Origin: Micavibrio_C sp046294845
GTDB taxonomy: Bacteria; Pseudomonadota; Alphaproteobacteria; Micavibrionales; Micavibrionaceae
Assembly (NCBI GenBank): GCA_046294845.1
Contig: JBKBNU010000001.1
Coordinates: forward strand, 1,240,001-1,304,000
Reading direction: 5' to 3'
Length of the DNA: 64,000 nt
The translations under genes and the position numbers were made by a program. The notes below the pieces were generated by a model, which had not been told where the DNA came from, searched no databases, and saw nothing but the letters and a program-made list of their open reading frames with translations. Shown piece after piece: positions 1 to 12,700 of the stretch. The first letter of the stretch is position 1, and each line of letters starts with the position of its first letter.

Positions 1-179
1 ATGCCTATCAGACCGAGAATAACGATGGCGGCGTAGGGCCAGCGTTGCCATATACATAGCGGGCAGGGTGCCAGTCCGAAGACATATTGGGCTATAAAAG
101 CCGATCCCAAGGCGCCAATACCCGTAAAAAAGAGTCCCATCGGTACAAAAACGGGGTGCGAAAGCAGATTTTTGATCAT
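1..179 (-). CDS. dsbB: Disulfide bond formation protein B, 3' part beyond the window
   Basis: Reading the minus strand from an ATG at 179 gives 59 codons that run off the window edge. The peptide starts MIKNLLSHPVFVPMG, has a hydrophobic first membrane helix, and then the motif APCPLCIWQRWPY. DsbB carries its first periplasmic redox pair in exactly such a CPLCxxQRxPY context. DsbB is an inner-membrane protein that reoxidises DsbA using quinone. Only the first two helices are visible, so the second Cys pair cannot be checked. It lies divergent from the giant fibre gene, whose cluster encodes cysteine-rich exported proteins that would need disulfide formation. Confidence 0.85.
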   Translation of the reverse strand, partial: MIKNLLSHPVFVPMGLFFTGIGALGSAFIAQYVFGLAPCPLCIWQRWPYAAIVILGLIG

Positions 180-301
180 GGGAAGCGACTCAAACTAGAG
201 GGTTGAACGGTGCCTGCACAGGGTAGGCAGGTTAAAAAACTGCACATGCGTATAATTTATGATCTTACAGGCGGCTTTTAAAGTCATAAGCTAAGGTTAT
301 T

Positions 302-328
302 TTATCCACATTATGGATAGTTCTGTGG
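302..328. promoter_or_regulatory. DnaA-box-like inverted pair
   Basis: TTATCCACA at 302-310 matches the strict DnaA box. An inverted TGTGGAT at 322-328 completes a 7-bp inverted repeat with ATCCACA. A single perfect 9-mer in AT-rich DNA can arise by chance and no DnaA-box cluster is seen, so this could equally be a transcription-factor site or nothing. Confidence 0.25.
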
Positions 329-357
329 ATGGATTGATCTAATCCAATTTTATCAGT

Positions 358-371
358 ATCATAGCTATGAT
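358..371. promoter_or_regulatory. Perfect 14-bp palindrome, candidate operator
   Basis: ATCATAGCTATGAT is a perfect dyad with no loop, placed between the divergent dsbB and giant fibre genes. Lack of a loop argues for a dimeric protein site rather than an RNA hairpin. No regulator family is recognised. Confidence 0.3.
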
Positions 372-709
372 TCCTCACTCTGATTCTAGGGTGCGGGTCT
401 TCTTGTCTTTCCCCGCCTTCTATGAATTCTACCATCGTAAAACATGTCATTTTTGACCCTTTCAGCGCCTGAAAACAAGGGCATTAACTATTTTTTCATA
501 ACTCACGCACTGTGTGTTAAGTGGCTTGATTTGCCTGTATTTTTACGAATGGTTAACGACTGGAATTCTTATCAATTTAGTAATGTTTTTTTGAAAAGAT
601 TAATAAGGCGGGACAGTTGCCTCTGCAGGGGTGTGCCGCCGAAAACCCGGGGGAATTTTTTGGGACTTTTCAAAAGACAATCTGACAGCCAAGCGCGGGG
701 GTGCCGCGC

Positions 710-3700
710 ATGACGCAACGCTGGGGAGAAAGCGGTAACGTCTTTTTCACGCTCTTTGGTGCGGTCGCACTGGTGGGCGTGGTGGGTGCCGCGACATCGA
801 CATTGATGCGTGGCCCTGTCGGAACCGTTGTCTCCCTGAACCAGCGCGCCAAAGCCGATAGCCAGATGCAAATCGCCATGAAGCTGGCGATGCTGGAAGC
901 CCAGCAAAGAACAACCCCTTCTTTTCCTGATTGTGATGGCGATACGCTGATCGAGCCTGTGGCGCCGGGGGCGGCTCTGCCTGGTCTGACGGGTGGTGGT
1001 CAATTACCGAGCGTAGGTTCAACCACAAATGACCCTTGGGGCGTGCCTTACGGTTATTGTGCGTGGGACCATGCTATGGTTGGTGGTGCCACAATGGGTT
1101 CGAATTGTGCTGGTGCCGGCCTTCTTGATGGTGAAGAGGGGGCATCCGGTCTTGTTATCGCGATTATCTCTGCTGGTCCTGACAGAACTTTCGGTATCAC
1201 TTGTAACGCGCAACCTGCAGCCGATTATTTAACACGCGGTGCAAACGGTGCCGACGATATCGTCGTTGATATGACTTACGCCGAGGCTAACGAAGCTTCC
1301 GGTGGTTTGTGGCATATCAAATCCGGTAATCCTGACCAGATCACCACAGGTAAAGAACTGGATGTTCAGCAAGGTGCCCAATTCTCGAGCGGTAACGTTG
1401 ATTTTACAGGTTCAACAATTACCGGAAGCAGTGCTTATGATTCCGGAGCCTCTCTGGACTTAAGTGCCGGTGGCTTGTTTATGCTGCCTGATCAGACGGT
1501 TCTCCCTGATACGGATTGTGATGACCCTGGCGATATTCCGGCAAATTCCGGTTTGCTTCGCCGTTATACAGGCGGCGCGGGTGAAGTTCTGCAGATTTGT
1601 GATGGTATTGCCGACCCGATGAACCCGGCATGGACGGATATCGGTGGTTCCGGTGGTGCTGTTGCAGCGGCTGGTAATAATACGGAAGTGCAGTTTAATG
1701 CCGGTGGCGTTTTGAGTGCTTCGCCCAATTTTGTATGGACGGGTACGACGCTTGATATTACAGGTGCCGGTGACTTCAGTACCGATCTGAATGTCGGCGA
1801 TGAATTGGTCGTTGGTGGTATTGCTGATCTGAACGGTGCACTGGATGTTGCGGGTAATACCAATCTGGGCGGTACACTGGATGTCAGTGGTGTTACAGAT
1901 ATCAATAACCAGTTGAACGTTACGGGTGCAGCCGATTTCGGTGATACATTTAATGCTGATGGTGCGGCAACATTCGGCAATACACTGGCTGTGACAGGTA
2001 ACGCCAGTTTCACAGCACAGGTGTTGGGTTCGGCAGGTAGCGCGGCCCAGCCATCATATGCTTTTAGCAGTTCCAGCAGTACGGGTATTTATTACACCTC
2101 AAGCGGCATGGGTTTTAGTATTGGCGGCACCAACGAGATGACATTGTCCTCTGCCGGTCTTGAGGTAAACAATCTTACAGTCGTCAATAACATTAGTGCT
2201 GATCGTTTCCTTTCGGATATGAGCACAACATCGGCGGCATTGCCGGGCTTCCAGACGGAACCGGGTACAGGGATATTCAGTCCGGTTGATAACTCGCTTT
2301 CACTTGTCACAGGTGGTTCCACACGTTTGATTATTGATGGCACAGGCGACGTTGGTATCGGTGTTGCTGTACCGGAAGCCACACTCGATGTCGGCGGTGA
2401 AATTAAAGTCGGTACATCTGCAGTACCTTGCGCCGTGAGTATTCATGGTGCCATTCGTTATGTGTCGGGTGACTTGCTGCAGGTTTGTTCGTCGATGACC
2501 AATGACTGGGAAGATATCGGCACCAGCGGTGGCGGTGGTGGCGGTGCGGCCAGTTACTGGACACGCATCTCTGTGGCTGACCCACGCCTTTATTACACAG
2601 ATGATTTTGTTGGTGTTGGCACAAACGATCCGCTGGCAACATTCCATGTTAATGGCGATTTCCTGAATACGGGTTCTTACACAGGCACAGCCAGTGTTCC
2701 TGTGAGTGGTGCCGGCACCAGAATGTTTTTTGATCATGAAAGTGCTGCTTTCCGTATGGGCCTTGTAAGCGGTAACCGCTGGGATAATGCCAATCTTGGT
2801 GATTACAGCGTGGCTATGGGTTTTGATACGCAGGCATCTGGTGATGGGTCTGTTGCTCTTGGTATCTATACTCAGGCATCGGGTTTAGGGGCTATGGCCT
2901 TTGGTAACAATGTTGATGCTACAGCGGTAAATTCCATGGCTCTGGGGCTGGGCGCGCCGACAGGTGTCAACCCGATTGTTAGCGGTCAGCGCAGTTTTGG
3001 TATTTATATGGGGGATCAAAGCGGCGTTGATTTGCAAGCCACAAATACAATGGCTCTGCTGGGTGGTCGTATGATCATTGATCAGACGCCAGCAGTCAAT
3101 CCGGCGGTGAGCGGTACATTATCCCTTGATGTGGAGGGCGGTGTGGGCGCTGTGCAGTATTGCGATGAAGATGGTACAAACTGTTTTACGGCGGCTTCTG
3201 TTGCGACGGGTGGCGTTGGGGCACCCGGTCTGAACCGTGAAGTGATTTTCAATAGCGGCGGCGTTCTGGGTACGGATACCGGTTTTGTTTTCACTTCAGC
3301 AGGCCGTATGGGTATAGGTACGAATAATCCTTTGGCACCATTGGATGTACGCGGCACTGGAATTCTGTCTGTCAACACAGCTGGGCGCTCGCTGGTTTTT
3401 GCTACGGGCACTGGTGATGGCTCGAATTTTTCGGGTTTATTGGCAGGCGATCAGGCTACTGGCAGGACATGGGGCTTTGTCCATTCGCAAGCTTTAGCCA
3501 ACCATCTGTCTATCGGTTACGAAAACGGTTTGGGGGGTTACCTCCCGTCCATCATTGCCAGCCCCACAGGGCGTGTACTGTTCGGTTCTTCAGGCACTAT
3601 TCATGGCGGCCTGCAGGTTGATATTGATGGCCCCGTAGGGGCAACGCAGTATTGTGATAATTTTGGCCTGAACTGCTTTACGCCGGATGATATTGTGAAT

Positions 3701-6700
3701 GCCGAGCTGGCTTATGGTGCTGACGGCACAATCCAGTTTGCCAGTGGCGGCGCGTTGTGGGGCAGCGCCAATTATATGTGGAATGACGGAACATCCACAT
3801 TGGCGGTCACAGGGAACGCAACAATTTCCGGTACGCTGGATCTGACAGGTAACGGCGCGATGGTTATGCCGCGCGGTGCCACAGCCGATCGTCCGGCAGG
3901 TGTTGACGGTATGATCCGTTACAATTCCCAGACCGGCCATTTTGAAGGTTATCAGGCGGGACAATGGCAGGATATCCTGACAGGCTCGGCTCTGGCGGCC
4001 AATCCGGACCGTGGTATCCAGTTTAATAGTGGTGGCAATTTCGCAGCGGATGTAAACCTTGTTTATAGCTCGCAAGGGGCCCTGATGGTTTCGGGTACGC
4101 ATACCGGCACAGGGGCACCTCCGGCAACGGGCGCAGGCACGCGGATGTTCTTCGACCCATCAAAATCGGCTTTCAGAGCGGGTGCAGTCAATGCGGGTCA
4201 ATGGGATAATGCTGATATAGGCGAGTACAGCGCGGCCTTCGGTTTAAATACCAGAGCAACGAACAGTTATAGTACTGCCTTCGGGTTGGCTGCAACTGCC
4301 TCAGGTATCACAAGTTTTGCGACAGGTTTTGGGGCGCAGGCATCAGGTGATGCCAGCTTTGCAATGGGTAACCTTTCACAGGCAGCGGGGACGCAGAGTT
4401 TTGCCGCAGGTTTGTGGGCCTATGCTGGTGGTGATACAAGTATGGCTTTGGGTAATTACGCCCGTGCCACAGGTATCGGCGGCATAAGTCTTGGCCGTCA
4501 TGTAACGGTTGGTAATGATGCTCTTGCCAGTGGTTTTGGTGATGGCTCTATGGCAATTGGTCTGATTGACGATGCTGTCACGATTACTACAGCATCCCAA
4601 GTGCGCGGCATTCAATCCATGGGTATTTTCATGGGTGATCAGGATGGTCTGGTGATGACCGCCGATAATACGATGGGTCTTTTTGGCGGTAATATGGTGA
4701 TTGATCCGCGTGTACCGGCCAGCCAGCTTGCGGCGCGCAGTGTCCTTGATCTGGGGGCGGCTACGGACTCGATTGTAATGCCGTCAGGTACAACCGCGCA
4801 GCGTCCCGGTGCCCCTGTTGAAGGGATGATCCGTTATAATGCCGAACGCTCCCGCTTCGAAGGTTATCAGGCAGGGCAATGGCAGGATATACTCACCGGA
4901 TCGGCGCTGGCTGCAGCTCCTGAACGCGGTATCCAGTTCAATAGTGGTGGCAATTTTGCAGCGGATGTCGATTTTATTTATACGTCACAAGGGGCACTTA
5001 TTCTTACTGGCTGGCATACGGGTGGCGCACAAACTCCTGCGACTTTGTCGGGTCCTTATATGGTTTTTGACCCTAACTCTGGTGCGTTTAGGGCCGGTGG
5101 GGTTTATGGCGGGCAGTGGGATAGTGCAAATATAGGTTCTTATAGCTTTGCAACAGGGATGGGCTCTCTGGCTTCTCAGCAGGGCACAATTTCTATGGGC
5201 TTTAACACGCAGGCAACGAATAGTAATGCCGTGGCGATTGGTAATGGAGCAGTGGCTTCAGGTGATACTTCCGTGGCCTTGGGTGAGGCAACGGCATCTG
5301 GCAACAGAGCTTTTTCTGTTCAGGGCGGCAATGCCACAAGCGAATACGCGATTGCCATGGGTTATGGTGTTACTGCATCCGGCGATTATGCAATGGGTAT
5401 CGGATTAGGAGTTCCATCATTAGGCAATCCTGTTGTAAGTGGTACTAATTCTTTGGGTATATTTATGAGGGATCAATCAACCCGTACCTTGAGTGCCAGC
5501 AACACCATGGGACTGTTTGGTGGGCGGATGGTGATTGATCCGCGTCCGTTGGCGTCCAATCTTAGTGCCGATACGGCGTTCGAGGTTGAAGGGACGATGA
5601 AAATGGCCTATGGCGGTGAGGCTTGTGATGCCGCCCGTGAAGGTGCTATTCATTACAATTCCAGTGACAATAACTTCTATGTTTGTAAATCTGCGGGCTT
5701 GTGGGATGTTCTGGCTACGGGTACGCCTGCTGCCGCTGCCCCCGATCGCGGTATCCAGTTTAACAGCGGAGGCAACTTCACGGCCGACGCCGGTTTTGTT
5801 TATACCTCAAGCGGCAGTGTCGGTATCGGTACGGCCAGCCCTATTGCCCTGCTGGAGGCTAACCGCGACCAGAATGCCTATACTGTATTGGGGGTAACCA
5901 ACTATACCGATGGCGCAGGGGCCGCAGCTGTACTGGGTGCCATTTCAGCAACATCGGAAATTGGTCTTGTTGCCCATCCGGATAATTACTGGGCGACACA
6001 TCTGGCAGATCGTGCTTCCCTGTTTGCACCTTCGGCCAGTTCGTTGTCGGGTCGTGTGACATCAGGCCTTAATCTGATTGCCGAAGATGCCGCCGCCGAT
6101 ATGCGCTTCTACACAGGCGGGTTTGCTACCACGAATGAACGTATGCGCATTTCATCGGTGGGTGACGTAACACTTAATGGCACAGGTGCTATCAAACTGC
6201 ATAGCGGTACAACCGCACAACGTCCGGGTACGGCTATTGACGGGATGATCCGTTACAACAGTGAAAGCGGAAAATTCGAAGGTTATCAGGCGGGGGCTTG
6301 GCAGGACATTCTGACCTCGGCTGTGGCCGGTGGTGCGGCTGCACCTGTGGATGCGGTTCAATTCAATAGTGGTGGAAATTTTGCCGGATCTGCACAGTTT
6401 GTCTATAACGAAACAGATGGTCTGCGTGTTGGTTGGGGTACCGAGCCTTCCTATTACGATGCGACTATTACATTATTTGAAAATGCTTCGGGTGCCAGCT
6501 TGCGTTGGGGCCCCACACATGTTGATAGCAGCACAATAGCCGGCTACCTTGGCTATAATGGTGGTTTAGAACAGGTTCTCTTTACTGCCAACAACGCATC
6601 GGCAATATTCGGTAGATATGGCAGCACTGATCTGGTTGTAAACAAGGATACAGGATTTGTAGGTATTGGAGGTCTTCTGGCCCCTGATGCTACGCTCGAT

Positions 6701-9700
6701 GTAAATGGGATTGCCAAAATAGCTTATAACGGTGAATTGTGTGATGCCGCCCGTGAAGGTGCCATTCATTATAATTCCAGCGACAATAATTTCTACGTTT
6801 GTAAAACATCCGGTGCTTGGGATGTGTTGGCCACAGGTACCCCGAGTGCCGCCGCGCCCGACCGCGGTATCCAGTTCAATAGCGGTGGCAGCTTCACAGC
6901 CGATAGCAGATTTATCTATCAATCAACGGGTGATTTTATTGTCGGTTCCACGCAAAAAGATGACACAACATTGGCGGCTGATGATGCCCGCATGTTCTTT
7001 GACAAGGCCAAAGGATCGTTCCGTGTGGGTACTGTTGATGGTAGCCAATGGAATGATGTGAATGTTGGTACTAACAGCATGGCGACAGGCTACAATATGA
7101 GGGCTATAGGAAATTATAGCTTTGCAGCGGGTCATACATCTACAGCCGCGGGTACAGGATCGTTTGTCTTAGGCAATAATGGTTCTTATGCAGGTGGCTA
7201 TAACAGTATTGTTATAGGCAGGGGTGTGCAGACGGGTGACGGCACGGCAGAAACAGCGCCATTGGGTAATGGTACGAGAGCCATGGCCATAGGATTGGGA
7301 GAGGCAGGGGGAGCCAATCGTCGTGTGACGGGCAGGAATTCCCTCGGTATCTTCATGGGCGATATAAGTCCTGGCTTGGATTTATCTGCCACAAACACGA
7401 TGGGCCTATTTGGCGGTTCCATGATAATTGATCCTCGTGAGCCTGCATCAAATTTGATCGCCGATACGGCTTTTGAAGTCGAGGGCACGATGAAAATGGC
7501 CTATGGCGGAGAATCTTGCGATGCAGACCGCGAAGGTGCCATTCATTATAATTCCAGCGACAATAATTTCTACGTTTGTAAAACATCCGGTGCTTGGGAT
7601 GTGTTGGCCACAGGTACCCCGAGTGCCGCCGCGCCCGACCGCGGTATCCAGTTCAATAGCGGTGGCAGCTTTACGGCGAATAGTAATTTTGTTTACAGTT
7701 CCCAAGGTGCCTTCATGGTTTCCGGTACCCATACGGGCACAGCAACCTTGCCAGTCGAGGGTGCGGGTACAAGAATGTTCTTTGATCCGAGCTCTTCTGC
7801 CTTCCGCGCTGGTACAGTTGATGATGCGCAGTGGAATTTCTCAAGTTCGGGCAATTACAGTTTTGCCACAGGTTACAACACAGTAGCGAGTGGCGAGGGC
7901 AGTGTGGCCTTGGGTATGTGGGCGGATGCCAGTGGCGGCCGTGATGTTGCCATCGGTGATAGCGTACAGTCATCAGGATATGCATCAGTTGCTATGGGTG
8001 CATTCACGCAGGCCACATCCAATACGGCGATTGCCATCGGTAATTTCTCTAACGCGACAGCCGATTTCTCGATAGCACTGGGTGCCAGCAACAATGCCAG
8101 CGGCCAAAGCAGTGTCGCTATCGGTACGGGCCTTGAATCAACGGGCGAGAGCAGTTTAACCCTAGGCCAGCAGGTTCTGGCCTCCGGTGATCGCGCCTTT
8201 GGTTTTGGTATGGGTACACCTTCGGCAACCAAGCCTGAAGTTGCCGGTGACCAGTCATTAGGCATATTCATGGGTGATCAGGATGCTCTGGTCATGAGCG
8301 CAGCCAACACCATGGGTCTGTTTGGTGGTGCGATGGTCATTGATCCGAATGTGCCGTCAACAAACCTGTCCGCCGATACGGCTTTTGAAGTCGAGGGCAC
8401 GATGAAGATGGCCTATGGCGGGGAATCTTGTGATGCCAACCGCGAAGGTGCCATTCATTATAATTCCAGCGACAATAATTTCTACGTTTGCAAAACATCC
8501 GGTGCTTGGGATGTTCTGGCAACCGGTACGCCGAATGCCGCCGCTCCCGACCGTGGTATCCAGTTTAATAGTGGTGGCAGCTTTGTGGCATCTTCGGATC
8601 TTGTATATACGAGTACAGGCCAGTTAGGATTAGGGACAGATGCACCAATCCGTAAGTTTGATATTGTTACTGATGATAGCTACGATGCTGTCGTTAGATT
8701 TCACAATACTAATTCGACGGGTGTAAGTGGATTTGAGGTTCTTGATGCTGCGGGTGGTTTTAAAGGTAACATAGGCCAGTTTAATTTTACCTATGATGGT
8801 CTTGATGAGCCGTTTGCAATAGCAGCGAATGATAATGATATTGCATTTATAACCGGTGATACTGGGAGTGTTGCGGGCACTGTCAAAATGATGATTAATG
8901 CTGCCAGCGGTGATGTTGGTATTGGTACGATTGCCCCGCAGGCCCAACTCGATGTTGCCGGCACGGGGGCTGTGCTTATTACGCGTGGTACAACAGCACA
9001 ACGTCCGGCAGCTCCCGTAAATGGCATGATCCGTTACAATAGCGAGAACGGAAAGTTCGAGGGATATCAGGCCGGCAGCTGGCAGGATATCGTGACAGGA
9101 GCGGCCACCAGCACATTCCTGTCGCTGACCGATACGCCTGCGACCTATGCTGGGTCGACAGGTTACTTTGTCAAGGTTAATCCGACGGATGACGGTTTGA
9201 TTTTCAGCAGTTCTCTGGTCAATATTGTGGGCGGTATCCCTGCGCCGACAGGTCTGATGTTGGATGATATTGATGATGTGGTTGCGCCTTCACCCTCTAC
9301 TGGTAATGCTCTTGTCTGGAACGGTACCGCATGGGTGCCGGGAAATGTTGCCGTTAGTGCCGCCGCACCTGATCGCGGAATCCAGTTCAATAGCGGTGGC
9401 GAATTCGGTGCCGATGCCAACTTTGTATTCTCTTCCGTGGGTAATGTCGGTATCGGCACAGCTACACCTCAAGTTACATTGGATGTGAACGGCGAAACCC
9501 GCATCGGCAGCACGAATGTTGGTTGTGATATGAATATCCGTGGTTCCCTGCGCTTTGATAGCGGAAACAGCCGCCTTGAAATTTGTGATGGCGCAGCCTG
9601 GGTCGGTGTCGTCCAGAACCAGCCATCCGCTGTGCTGACCATCAGCCCATCCGCGAATAACAGCATGAATGTGGCCTATGACGGTGTAAACAGCCCGACA

Positions 9701-12700
9701 CTGGGCAGTACCTATGACTTTACAGTCCGCAATATTGGTAACATTAATACCGACAGTCTGACGATGTCCCTGACGGGTGATACAGGCAATTTTGATGTGA
9801 CTGCCGATACCTGTACAGGCAATGTGCTGACCCCTAGTGCAACCTGTACGATTACCGTCCAGCCGAAAGCCTCCGGTAATGTTATTTACCGTGGTGTTCT
9901 AATGGTGCCGCACCACAATGCCCCGACAGCCGCACTGGAAGGGGAAGGTACGGGCTTTGGTTGTGCTGCTGGTGTTCAGGGCGGTGGTGGTGTCTATGTC
10001 ACTTGCGGTGCCTATAACCTTGTCGCGGTTGAGGCCGGTTGTGCTGATGATCCATCAGAGCCGGCCTGTAGTGGCGGTGCAGACTCGGTTGTCAGGGCTT
10101 GGGGTAGCTATGGTGTAAACAGGTCAAATACATCATCAACTGTTAATGGCCCGCAAAATACAGTCAACCTGCAAATGTATGCCGATACCGATGGTGCGGG
10201 TTCCCATCCGGCTGCCGAATATTGTATGACACTCGAGAAGAACGGATTTGATGACTGGTATCTGCCGGCCCGTGATGAGGTGACATCAATGTGTAACGTA
10301 AAAGCCTCGATTGGTGGTATGACAGGTGGTGCTACATATTGGACATCAACACAAGCTGATGGAGGTAGAGGTTTTTATATAAACAGCTCTGATTGTAGTA
10401 ACGGTTATAACACCAAAAATGATACACGCCGTATCCGTTGCGTGCGTCGTGAGACACAAAGCTTGCCAGCACCGCAATATGATACAACGGCTGACCGCGT
10501 CTTCTATGATCCGGTTATGACTACAGCAAGCACAAGAGTTAACTCGGCCACAAAGGCAGTGACAGGTATTACAACAACAGTATCAGTCAGTCTTTCAAAC
10601 GATACAAGCGGTGGGGCAACGTTTAAAATTAACGGTGGAGCCGAGGTTACGTCAGGCACTGTTGTGAATGGTGATACAATTCAGTTGGTTATGACAGCAC
10701 CAGGCTCTTCGGGTAATCACAATACTGTCGATATGACAATCGGAACGGGTTCACCCATCAGGTGGAAGGTAGCCGTACCAAATGAAACAGGTACACGACG
10801 TGCCTTTATTGCACCTACGGGCACCTATGGTGATTTTGGTGGAGTTGGAAACGCTGATAACGTATGTCAATCAACAGCTAGCGGCGCAGGTTTGGGTGGT
10901 AACTGGAAAGCTATCGTATCTGATCGTACATCGACTATTGATTACGCAGGAAACCGGATAGATTATAACTGGGATACAGTTGTTAACATGAATGGCGATA
11001 CTGTTGCCACCAGCTGGGCTGATTTGTGGGATGGTACAATTACTAATCCGATTAACCGCACTGTTAATAATACAATTGTTACCAGTAATTATGTCTGGAC
11101 AGGTACGGGATCGACAGGTATCCCGCATGAGTCAGGTGGCAATAATGATTGCGATAGCTGGAGCAATCTTTATGGATATGCCCGCGCAGGTACCACATCG
11201 ACAGCAGGCTGGGTTTCTAATGCAACACAATATTGCTGGAATAGCGGCTATGTATATTGCTTTGAAGATACGCCAAGCGGTACAGGTGATACGACTCCCG
11301 TTGCCTTCACCATCGACCCCATGACTTATCAGACCACAGCGGGCAATCGTCTGAATTCACCTGTTATTACAATTTCCGGTATTGACACATCGATTACGGT
11401 TGGTGTGACGGCCCCTTCCGGTAATCCGAAGGTCAAGATTAATGGCGGGGCAGAAGTTGATAATGGTTCGGTTAGCAATGGTGATACTGTCCAGTTTGTT
11501 ATGACCGCGCCAACAACGGATGGTCAGCGTAATAAAATGACCATTACCGCCGGTACCTATACCACATATTGGTATGTGGCCGCCGCCGATACAGCAGCCA
11601 CCAAGCGCGCTTTCGTAACATCAACCACATATAACGGAAACTTGCTGGGTGTTGCCGGTGCCGATGCCAAATGTCAGGCGCGTGCCGATGCTGCGTCATT
11701 GGGTGGTACATGGACAGCGATGATTGGTGATAGAGGCAGTGTTGACTCTTATGCGATTAACCGCACCTCTGTAAACTGGGGTACGCTGGTGAATATGAAT
11801 AACGAAACCGTCGCAACAAGCTGGACTGATCTGTGGGATGGCAATGTCAGCAATCCAATTAATCGTGACGAATTCAATGTTGTAACCAACCAGTCGGTAT
11901 GGACGGGATCTACTACAAATGGCCGCCCGCATGACCCATCAAGCTCGTTTAATAATGATTGTTATGGATGGACGGGGAATGGCAGTGGATATGAAAATGG
12001 CCGTTTTGGCTCCAGCGGTTCAACCAGCAGCACGTTTGTAACCAGTGGTACATCACAATGTAACTCGTCTTACAGGCTGTATTGTGTGGAAACGACCAAC
12101 TATACACCGGGAGCACCATCGGTGGGTCTGGATAAACAAATTCTGTTCAATAATGCCGGTACAATGTCAGGCGATAATGATCTGACATGGGATAATTTCA
12201 ATAAAGATCTGACGGTTGGCGGTTCCCTGATCTTCACCAGTTCAACAACCCATGTAACCCTGCCACGTGGTTCCACGGCCGATCGTCCGTCATCGCCTGT
12301 CGATGGTATGATCCGTTACAATAGCGAGAACGGCAAATTTGAAGGTTATCAGGCTGGCAGCTGGCAGGATATCGTAACGGGTGCGGCCACAGGTACATTT
12401 GCGGGTCTGACCGACACACCGGCATCCTATGCCGCCGAAGCCGGAAAGTTCGTGCGTGTGAATAGCACGGAAGACGGTGTTGAATTTACCGATCAGGTCA
12501 TTGAATCTGTAAGCGGCCAGCCTCTGCCGACCGCCATGGTTCTGGATGATCTGGGTGATGTGACGATTGCCGCCCCGACCACCGGACAGACATTGAGCTT
12601 CAACGGCACGGCTTGGGTGAACAGTTCATCAGGTCTGGCTTCTGCGGGCGGGTCAAATACGCAAGTCCAGTTTAATAGTGGTGGAGCGCTTGCGGGTTCA

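Larger units (their letters stand above)
180..709. other. 530-bp intergenic region between dsbB and the giant fibre gene
   Basis: No gene is convincing here. It is AT-rich and contains a perfect DnaA-type 9-mer at 302-310 with an inverted partial copy, a perfect 14-bp palindrome at 358-371, and a purine-rich GGGGG stretch at 696-700 that serves as ribosome binding site for the ATG at 710. Promoters for the divergent flanking genes should lie here, but I could not identify a confident -35/-10 pair. Confidence 0.5.

Noticed and set aside
302..328. Replication origin suggested by the perfect DnaA box
   Set aside because: Only one perfect box and one partial; no cluster, no dnaA, parA, hemE or gidA neighbours.
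265..450. Possible 61-codon minus-strand gene with AAAGGG seven bases before its ATG
   Set aside because: No recognisable family or domain, charged low-information sequence, and it covers the palindrome and DnaA-like sites; a ribosome site alone is not enough.
444..713. 89-codon plus-strand reading frame ahead of the giant fibre gene
   Set aside because: No ribosome site, atypical composition, and it overlaps the ribosome binding site and start of the giant gene.
6755..8600. CRISPR-like array
   Set aside because: Repeats are long, coding and in frame; there are no short palindromic repeats with unique spacers.
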